Positions 1 through 5,880 are shown, counted from the first letter of the stretch. The stretch: DNA of 10,234 bases from Merdivivens faecigallinarum (GCA_017695055.1 JADILY010000027.1:1-10234); one strand, 5' to 3'. Notes: generated from the sequence alone by a model not told the origin. Program-made: numbers and translations.

Positions 1-92
1 CAAGAGATTAGTAAAACAGGTGCACATTTCGGCCGTTTAAAACTTTCGGAATGTGTACTTGAATTTTTAATATATTGATATTCAATTTGTTG

Positions 93-100
93 CAAAATTA
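93..100 (-). promoter_or_regulatory. Possible leftward -7 promoter element
   Basis: Read on the minus strand this is TAATTTTG, a match to the Bacteroidota -7 consensus TAnnTTTG. It points out of the left edge into AT-rich DNA, so it could serve a gene that begins outside the window. I see no convincing -33 TTTG upstream of it, and an 8-bp match with two free positions is easily found by chance. Confidence 0.25.
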
Positions 101-110
101 TCTGCACCAG

Positions 111-329
111 TACTTCGCTACGTTCACTTAACCGGGAAATGAACCAGCCTGCCGCAGGCCACTTCACACCTGCAAGCGACTCCGGTACGGCAGGCGACTT
201 CGCTCCCCCTGACTAGTTCAGACCAGCAAGCAACTTCAGCCATACAGCTACAACAACTCCCGCCCAGCCTGTCACTTCATGCCAGAGAGGCCACCTCACG
301 CCAGAGAGGCTACTTCAGGCCGGAGAGGC
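111..329. repeat. Degenerate 18-19-bp tandem array reaching into purC
   Basis: Units begin with xACTTC or a close variant and often end in AGC or GGC. Clear unit boundaries are 160-177, 178-195, 196-213, 214-231, 232-254, 255-272, 273-291, 292-310 and 311-329. Weaker units can be traced back to 111. The last three units are the best conserved (CACTTCATGCCAGAGAGGC and variants). The last one lies inside the purC reading frame and the one before it ends on the first base of the purC stop triplet, so the array supplies the stop region and final codons of that gene. The rest of bases 1-309 holds no gene that I can support. There are no unique spacers between units, so this is not a CRISPR array. 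Confidence 0.6.
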
Positions 330-1269
330 AGTCGGAGACGTTGCGGCGGATACGGTCGAGTATCTGCGCACGTGTAAGCGACTCCTCGGTACGAGGAAAG
401 CGCTCCCCGGTAATGTGCTCGTAAAGCTCGATATAGCGGTCTGTTATGCCGGCAACGACGGACGGAGTCATTTCGGGGATTTTCTGACCGGACTGACCCT
501 GGAAACCGTTTGACATCAGCCACTCACGCACGAACTCCTTCGAAAGCTGGCGCTGCCTCTCCCCTGCCGCAAGCCTCTGCTCGTAGCCCTCGGCATAGAA
601 GTACCTCGAAGAATCCGGAGTGTGTATTTCATCCATAAGATATATCCTGTCGCCGATTTTGCCGAATTCGTATTTGGTGTCGACAAGGATGAGACCCATC
701 TTGGCGGCAATCTCGCAGCCGCGGCGGTAAAGGGCACGGGTGTATTCCTCAAGGCGTTCATAATCCTCGCGCCCGACAAGGCCCGAAGCAATGATTTCCT
801 CTTTGGAAATGTCCTCGTCATGTCCTTCGGCGGCCTTTGAAGTAGGAGTGATTATCGGCTCCGGGAACTTGGCGTTCTCGACCATGCCGTCAGGCATCGG
901 CACACCGCAGATGCTGCGTTTTCCGGCCTGGTATTCGCGCCATGCATGCCCGGAAAGATAACCGCGGATGACCATCTCCACCTTGAACGGCTCGCACTTG
1001 TAGCCCACTGTGACCATAGGGTCCGGAACGGCCACTTTCCAGTTGGGGAGTATGTCCGAAGTAGCATCGAGGAACTTGGCGGCTATCATATTGAGCACCT
1101 GGCCCTTGTACGGTATCCCTTCGGGAAGCACCACATCGAAGGCAGAAATCCTGTCTGACACTACCATCACGAGGTATTTGTCATCTATATCATAAACATC
1201 GCGCACCTTGCCGACATATTTTCCACGGCATCCCTTGAAATCAAAATCAGTTTTTACAATGGCTTCCAT
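310..1269 (-). CDS. purC: Phosphoribosylaminoimidazole-succinocarboxamide synthase (SAICAR synthetase)
   Basis: This cytosolic enzyme of de novo purine synthesis joins aspartate to CAIR using ATP and yields SAICAR. The 319-residue product shows the family motifs in order: GKVRDVY (residues 20-26), SDRISAFD (38-45), an IRGYLSGHAWREY segment (about 101-113), LVDTKYEFGK (about 195-204) and DEIHTPDSSRYF (about 213-224). The length fits the long form of the family, as in yeast Ade1, rather than the roughly 240-residue form of many bacteria. The ATG at 1269 puts GKVRDVY at the usual distance from the N terminus. No strong ribosome-binding site is visible, which is common in Bacteroidota. The gene stands alone and is divergent from the next gene. 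Its last codons (SDCLSGLK) and stop lie in the tandem array that continues downstream, so the exact C terminus may be repeat-derived. Confidence 0.96.
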   Translation of the reverse strand: MEAIVKTDFDFKGCRGKYVGKVRDVYDIDDKYLVMVVSDRISAFDVVLPEGIPYKGQVLNMIAAKFLDATSDILPNWKVAVPDPMVTVGYKCEPFKVEMVIRGYLSGHAWREYQAGKRSICGVPMPDGMVENAKFPEPIITPTSKAAEGHDEDISKEEIIASGLVGREDYERLEEYTRALYRRGCEIAAKMGLILVDTKYEFGKIGDRIYLMDEIHTPDSSRYFYAEGYEQRLAAGERQRQLSKEFVREWLMSNGFQGQSGQKIPEMTPSVVAGITDRYIELYEHITGERFPRTEESLTRAQILDRIRRNVSDCLSGLK

Positions 1270-1297
1270 ATCATCAAAAATTAATACGAAAAATTAT

Positions 1298-1305
1298 TAG
1301 TTTTG
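1298..1305 (+). promoter_or_regulatory. Candidate -7 promoter element for the outer-membrane barrel gene
   Basis: TAGTTTTG followed by CA matches the Bacteroidota -7 consensus TAnnTTTG. It lies 56 bp before the ATG at 1362 in the divergent space between purC and this gene. No clear -33 TTTG is seen at the expected distance, so the call rests on the -7 match and position. Confidence 0.4.
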
Positions 1306-1361
1306 CACGGAAATTTCACCGGACGGATGAAATCCGCCACAAAGTTATTCGAAAAACGGAA

Positions 1362-2666
1362 ATGAAGAATATCGGAAAGGCTTTTTTGTCAATAATCTTG
1401 CCGCTGACCATTATTTTTCCGGCCAAGGGACTGGCACAGGCGACAGACGGCGGGAAGAGGAAAGCCAAGACAGGCTGGAGCATAAACCCCTGCCCTGTCG
1501 TTGCTTACGAAACGGATTTGGGCTTCCAGTACGGGGCGATGTGCGACATCTATTATTACGGCGATGGAAAGGATTTTCCCGAATACGAACACAAATTATT
1601 CTTGGAAGCGGCATATTCCACCAAACATTCCGGACTTTTCCATATTTTCTATGACTCGGAACATCTGATAAAAGGTCTGAGACTCACGGCATCGGCGACA
1701 TACATACCCGAAAGGATGCACAATTTTTACGGATTCAACGGTTTCGCTTCGCCTTATTTTCGCGAATTGGACAAAAACAGGGCAGAGAAAACGGCATATT
1801 ACAACATCGATTACCAGATGCTCCGCGTATTCGCCGACCTCCAGGGAGGGCTTGCAAAGGATTTCCGCTGGGCGGCCGGAGCGGCATTTTACAGATATTT
1901 CATCGGGGATGTCAGACAGAAGCCATACGCGGAAAGCGGGAAAGGCTCGCTTTACCGTGACTACATCGATGCAGGGCTCATCGGAAAGGATGAAGCCGGA
2001 GGCGGGGCCCATATAGAGTTCAAGGGAGGTATCGTCTATGACACACGCGACCATGAAGCCGCACCGGGGAAAGGCATCTGGGCAGAAGCCATCTTGTACG
2101 GCTCGCCGGATTTTTTCTCCACAGGATTCAATTACCTGAAAGGGGCCTTCCACTTCAGACATTATGTACCGCTGTGGGGGGACAGGCTGGTTTTCGCCTA
2201 CCACCTCGCCTACCAGGGAGTCCTTGCCGGGAAAGCACCGTTCTATTCGCAGCAGACCATTTCAAGCCTCTTCCTCTCGCGGCCTTCATCCGAAGGGCTG
2301 GGAAGCAGCAACACCCTCAGGGGAATCAACTATAACCGCCTGCTCGGGAACGGCTATGCCTGGGCCAATTTCGAGCTCAGGGCAAGGATTGTCAGCTTCG
2401 AGTTCATCAAGCAGCACTGGTACATAGCCCTCAACCCGTTTTTCGATGCCGGGGCGGTGGTGCAGCCCTACCGTCTTGAAGCGCAGGAAGCCACCGGAAA
2501 CAGGCTGTTGTACAGCGGGAACAGCGAATCACTGCACCTTTGCGCGGGAATCGGAGGGAAAATAGCCCTCAACTACAATTTCATCTTCAGCGGTGAAATC
2601 GGCTTCGCCCTGGACAGGCGGGACGGCAATTATGTAATCGCGCTGGGGCTGAATTATATTTTTTAA
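1362..2666 (+). CDS. Omp85/BamA-TamA-like outer-membrane beta-barrel protein without POTRA domains
   Basis: The 434-residue product starts with a signal peptide (hydrophobic core at about residues 7-20, likely cleaved after AQA near residue 27). The rest is rich in alternating aromatic strands and ends in LNYIF, a C-terminal aromatic typical of outer-membrane barrels. Near residue 226 YDTRDHEAAPGKG resembles the barrel-entry strand of surface-antigen (D15) proteins. Near residue 319 LRGINYNRLLGNGYAWANFE resembles the VRGY/F loop-6 motif of Omp85 proteins. I see no POTRA repeats, and the roughly 200 residues between signal peptide and D15-like region are themselves barrel-like. It is therefore a stand-alone barrel of the BamA/TamA family, found in many Bacteroidota, with unknown substrate. 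It is transcribed away from purC. About 80 bp and a new promoter-like element separate it from the next gene, so it is probably monocistronic. Confidence 0.85.
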   Translation: MKNIGKAFLSIILPLTIIFPAKGLAQATDGGKRKAKTGWSINPCPVVAYETDLGFQYGAMCDIYYYGDGKDFPEYEHKLFLEAAYSTKHSGLFHIFYDSEHLIKGLRLTASATYIPERMHNFYGFNGFASPYFRELDKNRAEKTAYYNIDYQMLRVFADLQGGLAKDFRWAAGAAFYRYFIGDVRQKPYAESGKGSLYRDYIDAGLIGKDEAGGGAHIEFKGGIVYDTRDHEAAPGKGIWAEAILYGSPDFFSTGFNYLKGAFHFRHYVPLWGDRLVFAYHLAYQGVLAGKAPFYSQQTISSLFLSRPSSEGLGSSNTLRGINYNRLLGNGYAWANFELRARIVSFEFIKQHWYIALNPFFDAGAVVQPYRLEAQEATGNRLLYSGNSESLHLCAGIGGKIALNYNFIFSGEIGFALDRRDGNYVIALGLNYIF

Positions 2667-2715
2667 AATTTTTCCATCGCTTCTAAAAATTTTTCATTGC
2701 AACACGAAGTTTTTA

Positions 2716-2723
2716 TATATTTG
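2716..2723 (+). promoter_or_regulatory. Candidate -7 promoter element for the microprotein/CorC operon
   Basis: TATATTTG matches TAnnTTTG and is followed by CGCA, close to the common TTTGCA form. It lies 23 bp before the ATG at 2747. An ATTG at 2696-2699 could be a poor -33 element but is closer than the usual spacing. The surrounding 80 bp are very AT-rich and include two similar TAAAA-TTTTT-C segments at 2664-2680 and 2684-2700. Confidence 0.5.
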
Positions 2724-2746
2724 CGCATTGATTCGAAAATTTTTAT

Positions 2747-2872
2747 ATGGATACTGAAACAAATTGGACATTTCTCATTGTAGTCATCGCCGTACTGCTC
2801 GCGCTTTTCATCGTATTGAAAGTGCAGCAGGCCAGGATTAAGAAACGAAGACAGGACAAAAACAGAAGGTAA
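2747..2872 (+). CDS. 41-residue single-pass membrane microprotein
   Basis: The translation is a short polar N terminus (MDTETNW), one hydrophobic segment from about residue 8 to 24 (TFLIVVIAVLLALFIVL), and a strongly basic tail with many Lys and Arg (KKRRQDKNRR at the end). By the positive-inside rule this predicts N-out, C-in insertion in the inner membrane. It starts 23 bp after a good -7 promoter element and stops just 3 bp before the ATG of the DUF21/CBS protein, so the two are almost certainly co-transcribed and may be translationally coupled. I do not recognise a family. A small accessory subunit or stabiliser of the membrane protein encoded next is an inference from position. It could also be a leader peptide, although the clean amphipathic layout argues for a real protein. 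Confidence 0.65.
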   Translation: MDTETNWTFLIVVIAVLLALFIVLKVQQARIKKRRQDKNRR

Positions 2873-2875
2873 TCC

Positions 2876-4168
2876 ATGGAAGAAATTTTCGTCATTCTCG
2901 GCCTCATCCTTTTGAACGGCATCTTCGCAATGGCCGAAATAGCACTTATTTCAGCAAGGCGCAGCAGCATAGCCTCGGATGCGGGCAAAGGCAATTCTTC
3001 GGCCAAGACGGCACTGAAACTGATAGACAACCCGGACAATTTCCTTTCGACTATACAGATAGGAATCACGTTAATCGGTATCCTCACCGGTATTTTCTCG
3101 GGAAACAAGATAGCGCAGCTGCTTTCGGAGGCGTTCATCAGATGGAACGTGCCGGTGAACCTCGCCTCGGGGCTCGCGCAGACTATCATCGTCATCATAG
3201 TGACCTACCTCACTCTCGTTTTCGGAGAACTCCTGCCGAAAAGGATAGGCATGAGCACGTCCGAGAAAATCACCAAGCTGATGGCCAAGCCGATGTACGC
3301 CCTGTCGGTAATCGCATCCCCTTTCGTATGGCTGCTTTCCAAGAGCACAAGGATGTTTTACAAGATACTCGGCATACACGATTCGGCGGAAAAAGTCACT
3401 GAAGAGGAAATCAAGTCCATGATACAGCAGGGAACGGAAGAAGGGGAAGTGCAGCCTGTCGAGCAGGACATCATGCAAAGGGTCTTCGTCATGGGAGACC
3501 TGAAAATCAATTCGCTCATGACACACAAGAGCGATGTCGTATGGGTAGACACCGACGATGACATCTCAAGCGTGCTTCCGATACTCAGGGACAACATGTA
3601 CGAAATGTACCCAGCGGCCAAACGTGACCTGGACCACATAGTCGGGCTCGTATCGCTGAAAGACCTGTTTTTCAACATAGACAAAAAGGATTTCCGTTGG
3701 GAAGACATAGTGCGCGAGCCGGTATATTTTCATGAAAACATGAGCGTTTACTCGGTACTCGAAGAGATGAAGCGCAAGAAAATCAGCCGCGCCTTCGTCT
3801 GTGACGAATTCGGCGATTTCCAGGGAATCATCACGCTGAAAGACATACTCGACGGGCTTATCGGAGCCGTGACCGACGACCACGAGGAAGACACCATCAT
3901 CAAACGCGAAGGCAATGAAGGCTGGTTCGTGGACGGGCAATGTTCCATGTACGATTTCCTCTGCTATTTCGAAAGGGAGGAGCTTTATGAAAATGCCGAC
4001 TACAGCACCGTCGGAGGCCTGATTCTCGACAAACTGGAACACATCCCCACGGTCGGGGAGCAGGTCGACTGGAAAGACTTCCATTTCGAGGTGGCCGACA
4101 TGGATGGCGCACGCATAGACAAGGTGCTCGTAACCATCGAAGAGCCGCAAAAGGAAGAAGGGGAATGA
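2876..4168 (+). CDS. DUF21/CBS/CorC-HlyC membrane protein (CNNM/TlyC family, putative Mg2+ or cation efflux)
   Basis: The 430-residue inner-membrane protein has the full three-part layout. An N-terminal DUF21 (CNNM) region has hydrophobic segments near residues 3-20, 61-77, 98-118 and 140-158 and the conserved GELLPKR (117-123). A tandem CBS pair spans about 205-335. A CorC_HlyC domain starts near GWFVDG (about 348) and ends about 425. In family members the CBS pair binds ATP-Mg2+ and the DUF21 part moves Mg2+ with Na+. Older annotations call them hemolysins, with weak support. The two acidic stretches around the domain junctions (for example DDHEEDT) are normal for the family. It lies 3 bp after the microprotein gene and its stop overlaps the next start. 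GldE of gliding Bacteroidota has the same domains; without a gld neighbourhood I do not use that name. Confidence 0.9.
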   Translation: MEEIFVILGLILLNGIFAMAEIALISARRSSIASDAGKGNSSAKTALKLIDNPDNFLSTIQIGITLIGILTGIFSGNKIAQLLSEAFIRWNVPVNLASGLAQTIIVIIVTYLTLVFGELLPKRIGMSTSEKITKLMAKPMYALSVIASPFVWLLSKSTRMFYKILGIHDSAEKVTEEEIKSMIQQGTEEGEVQPVEQDIMQRVFVMGDLKINSLMTHKSDVVWVDTDDDISSVLPILRDNMYEMYPAAKRDLDHIVGLVSLKDLFFNIDKKDFRWEDIVREPVYFHENMSVYSVLEEMKRKKISRAFVCDEFGDFQGIITLKDILDGLIGAVTDDHEEDTIIKREGNEGWFVDGQCSMYDFLCYFEREELYENADYSTVGGLILDKLEHIPTVGEQVDWKDFHFEVADMDGARIDKVLVTIEEPQKEEGE

Positions 4169-4656
4169 TGCTTAAAGGCACATCCCTGAAAGCGACGGCG
4201 GCCATCGTCCTTCTGCTGTGCCTTGCCTGCACTGTTTCCCACGCATGCAGAGAAGATGGCTCGGGCTTTTATTACGGCATATACGACGGGGATTATACCG
4301 ATTTGGAAGAATGGCCTGAAGAAACAATAATAGACGCCCTGATTGCCAACGGCATAACCGAAGCTACCGGAAATTATCTCGTTGCGTACAACACCACCCG
4401 CACGGCACTCGGAGTGGCATACGATGCAAAGAAAAACTTCGGAAAGGTATTCAGGAAACTCGTTTACTGCACCGAGGACGGGGTAACGCCTGCGGAAGAT
4501 TTCAAACCGGCAAGCGCAATGCTTTCCGAAGCCAGTGCAGCTGCCGGTGCTGGTGCTGCTGATGCTAATGCTGGTGCTGCCGGTGCTGCCACTGAAGACG
4601 GGTACGGAATCCAGGCCGGCAGGATATTTTCCAACCCCACAGCCATCAAGCATTAA
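4165..4656 (+). CDS. Exported protein of unknown function with Ala/Gly-rich tract
   Basis: The product is 163 residues from the ATG at 4165, or 162 from the adjacent ATG at 4168. It overlaps the preceding stop by 4 bp (ATGA), which implies translational coupling with the CNNM-type gene. Residues 8-27 form a signal peptide with a hydrophobic core. Cleavage could be by signal peptidase I after SHA (25-27), or the protein could be a lipoprotein through C22 or C28, but neither cysteine sits in a good lipobox. Residues 34-115 are acidic and aromatic (GFYYGIYDGDYTDLEEWPEE) with a single further Cys at 102, and match no family I know. Residues 123-142 are nearly all Ala and Gly, encoded by a GGTGCT-type repeat. 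The last ten residues are encoded by a degenerate copy of the inverted-repeat element found downstream, so the original stop may have been elsewhere. Confidence 0.7.
   Translation: MMLKGTSLKATAAIVLLLCLACTVSHACREDGSGFYYGIYDGDYTDLEEWPEETIIDALIANGITEATGNYLVAYNTTRTALGVAYDAKKNFGKVFRKLVYCTEDGVTPAEDFKPASAMLSEASAAAGAGAADANAGAAGAATEDGYGIQAGRIFSNPTAIKH
4537..4590 (+). repeat. GGTGCT/GCTGCT-type low-complexity coding repeat
   Basis: Short in-frame units of GCT, GGT, GAT and AAT with GCT in every second codon or more encode the Ala/Gly tract of the exported protein. Segments such as GCTGGTGCTGCT recur, so the tract could change length by slippage in steps of 3 or 6 bp without breaking the frame. Confidence 0.6.
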
Positions 4657-4709
4657 TATAGGTAGCTGATTATCAATAATTTTTAAAACCACACCATGGC
4701 TATGGGGTG
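4626..4709. repeat. Left copy of REP/MITE-like inverted-repeat element (degenerate)
   Basis: The right arm (4666-4709) matches 5754-5797 at 39 of 44 positions without gaps, including CTGATTATCAATA, AAAACCACACC and TGGCTATGGGGTG. The left arm (4626-4645) is the inverted core: its complement reads TGGCTGTGGGGTTGGAAAAT, which differs from the right-hand copy by one substitution and one inserted base. The middle is shortened and no longer symmetrical. The left arm lies inside the last codons and the right arm downstream of the exported-protein gene. Confidence 0.6.
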
Positions 4710-4716
4710 AGTTTCG

Positions 4717-4785
4717 TCCTGAAAAAAGTTCACCTGGCCAGTCCTGAAAAAGTTTACATATCCCGGAAAAAAGTTATCTTTACCG
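4717..4785 (+). repeat. Three imperfect direct repeats containing GAAAAA(A)GTT
   Basis: Segments starting at 4717, 4742 and 4761 each contain GAAAAAAGTT or GAAAAAGTT. The first two share TCCTGAAAAA, and the motif starts (4721, 4746, 4766) are 25 and 20 bp apart. The third runs into TATCTTTA (4775-4782), a near match to the -7 promoter consensus. They lie between the left inverted-repeat copy and the transposase remnant. Confidence 0.4.
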
Positions 4786-4795
4786 CAAAATTGAA

Positions 4796-4811
4796 AACTG
4801 TTCAAACAGTT
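4796..4811. promoter_or_regulatory. Perfect 7-bp dyad, operator-like
   Basis: AACTGTT and AACAGTT flank a 2-bp centre, giving a perfect inverted repeat of 16 bp. It lies 13 bp after a -7-like TATCTTTA (4775-4782) and about 13-30 bp before the first codons of the transposase remnant. That is where an operator for the transposase promoter would be. The loop is too short for a stable RNA hairpin, so protein binding to DNA is more likely than termination. Confidence 0.35.
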
Positions 4812-4827
4812 ACTAAAATTAAAATGA

Positions 4828-5501
4828 TGGAGATGGAGAGAACTGAGGCTGGAGGATATCTATCATGTCTGCACCGACGGGATGTCCCGTAACATTTTAT
4901 TCAAGGACGACAAGGATTTTATCAAAGGGACTTACGATGAATGTGTAGGATTCATAAGGCTTTACAAAAAACGTATGAACGGGCTGCTGGAGGGGGCTAA
5001 CACGGACGTGTCGGTCAAACAGATTGATACGGAGGATTATCTTAAAACGGCAATTGCATACGTGTTGCGCAATCCTGTAGCCGAAAAGTTGCCGATAGTC
5101 CCGGGAGAATACAGATGGAGCTCGGGAAACTGTTATTTTGCCGATGGGAGCATGTATGGCCGACGGTTTACAAAAGCATCCGATTTCGGTTCAACTGAAA
5201 TGCGGCAAAGGTTCAACACCCGCCATGCCCTGCCCGGTGATTATCTTATAACTGAAGAGGGAATCATTTGGCCCAGATGTTATGTCGATTACAAAACAGT
5301 CGAAAGGCTTTACCGCACTCCGGCCGCTTTTCTTTACCACCTTGCAAAAAACATGGATTCTGAAAAGAAGCATTGGGCCTGCTTTCCATCGAAGAAAAAC
5401 TGTCCATCGCCAGGATTGTCCGTAAAATATACGGGGCAAGCGCCAAACAGATTTCCCGCATAACTGGTCTCGACCCGCAACTGTTGAAAGAACTTTTGTA
5501 A
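4828..5501 (+). pseudogene. Broken RAYT-like (Y1/HUH) transposase gene
   Basis: Frame 1 reads RLEDIYHVCTDGMSRNILF (from 4846), the opening of REP-associated tyrosine transposases, and continues to IAYVLRNPV and YRWSSGNCYF (about 5050-5145), matching the family's YIHLNPV ... YRWSS core with the probable catalytic Tyr. Three defects are visible. First, the N-terminal FKDDKDFIKGT runs directly into YDECVGFIRLYKKR near 4934, so the segment that should hold the H-x-H (HUH) motif is absent; no HxH occurs anywhere. Second, a one-base deletion in the A run at 5363-5366 puts the C terminus (LSIEEKLSIARIVRKIYG ... GLDPQLLKELL, ending at 5501) in another frame. Frame 1 instead ends at 5463. Third, the first conserved codons lie upstream of the only in-frame ATG (4882), and the ATGs at 4824-4835 are one frame off, so the start may be disrupted. 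It cannot encode an active enzyme. Confidence 0.8.
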
Positions 5502-5630
5502 ATGCTGCGAGAAGTGTTACGCGGCAGGGAAAGGTGCTGCGCGACAGAAAGAGGTGCTGTGCAGCATGGAAAGGTGCATCGGGGCAGAAAATGTGTTGTG
5601 CGACGAGGAAAGATGTTCCGCGGCATGAAA
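5502..5630 (+). repeat. Degenerate 20-bp tandem array after the transposase remnant
   Basis: Units are 5514-5533, 5534-5553, 5554-5573, 5574-5592, 5593-5612 and 5613-5630, with a partial unit at 5502-5513. A typical unit is GTGCTGTGCAGCATGGAAAG. Most begin GTG and end GAAA or GAAAG. The array starts at the base after the remnant's stop and its last unit touches the left end of the large inverted repeat. Unit length is not a multiple of three and no frame is conserved, so it is not coding. Confidence 0.65.
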
Positions 5631-5804
5631 TTTTCCACCCCATAGCCAGCCTACTCTTTTGTAAATTATTAAAAATCAACGAATTACCAAAAGCAGCCCT
5701 GCGCTTGGGTACCTCAAAAAGTACCCAAAGCCAGCCTCTGTTTTCATAATACACTGATTATCAATACCTTCAAAAACCACACCCTGGCTATGGGGTGGAA
5801 AATT
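5629..5804. repeat. 176-bp near-palindromic REP/MITE-like element with 21-bp perfect ends
   Basis: Bases 5629-5649 and 5784-5804 are perfect inverted repeats of each other (core TGGCTATGGGGTGGAAAA on the right). The symmetry continues inward with about 60% identity over the next 30 bp and ends in a perfect 8-bp stem at the exact centre (5716.5). The 51-bp arms are 5629-5679 and 5754-5804. A related degenerate copy lies on the other side of the transposase remnant at 4626-4709. No obvious target duplication is seen at the ends. RAYT enzymes are known to act on such palindromic repeats, so this pair is probably their substrate. A MITE of another transposase is the alternative. Confidence 0.7.
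5705..5728. other. Central hairpin of the inverted-repeat element
   Basis: TTGGGTAC and GTACCCAA form a perfect 8-bp stem around the loop CTCAAAAA. The hairpin sits at the exact centre of the 176-bp palindrome. It is not followed by a T run in either direction, so it is a poor candidate for an intrinsic terminator on its own. Confidence 0.7.
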
Positions 5805-5880
5805 CCGGACAAACCCCAGCAATCCCGGGCAAACCACAGCAATTCCCGCGCAAATCCCGGGCAATTCCCGGCGGTTCCCC
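5803..5880 (+). repeat. Tandem TCCCGGGCAA-type repeats
   Basis: Two longer units (5803-5822 and 5823-5843, sharing CCGGxCAAACC and CAGCAA) are followed by shorter 10-11-bp units at 5844-5854, 5855-5865 and 5866-5875. All contain TCCCG or TTCCGG and most CAA. The array starts inside the last bases of the large inverted repeat. It is non-coding. Confidence 0.55.

Noticed and set aside
147..159. GCCTGC-C-GCAGGC dyad as a terminator of purC
   Set aside because: The loop would be one base, it lies about 150 bp after the stop and has no T run. It is more likely a product of the tandem array.
160..329. Possible CRISPR array
   Set aside because: Units follow each other directly without unique spacers, unit length drifts from 18 to 23 bp, and there is no cas gene.
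1596..2204. Minus-strand open frame of 202 codons
   Set aside because: It is antisense to the outer-membrane barrel gene, with no own promoter, ribosome-binding site or family resemblance.
4707..4892. Plus-strand open frame of 61 codons before the transposase remnant
   Set aside because: It translates the GAAAAAAGTT direct repeats and then the RAYT 5' end in the wrong frame. Its composition is repeat-like and no family is visible.
5705..5728. Intrinsic transcription terminator
   Set aside because: The stem is good but no T run follows on either strand. The location at the palindrome centre explains it better.
5191..5754. Minus-strand open frame of 187 codons
   Set aside because: It is antisense to the transposase remnant and to the tandem array and palindrome. 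Its residues repeat with the DNA repeats and it has no recognisable domain.
5629..5804. A classical insertion sequence bounded by these inverted repeats
   Set aside because: Only 73 bp lie between the arms, with no reading frame, and no clear target duplication is visible outside. A non-autonomous repeat fits better.
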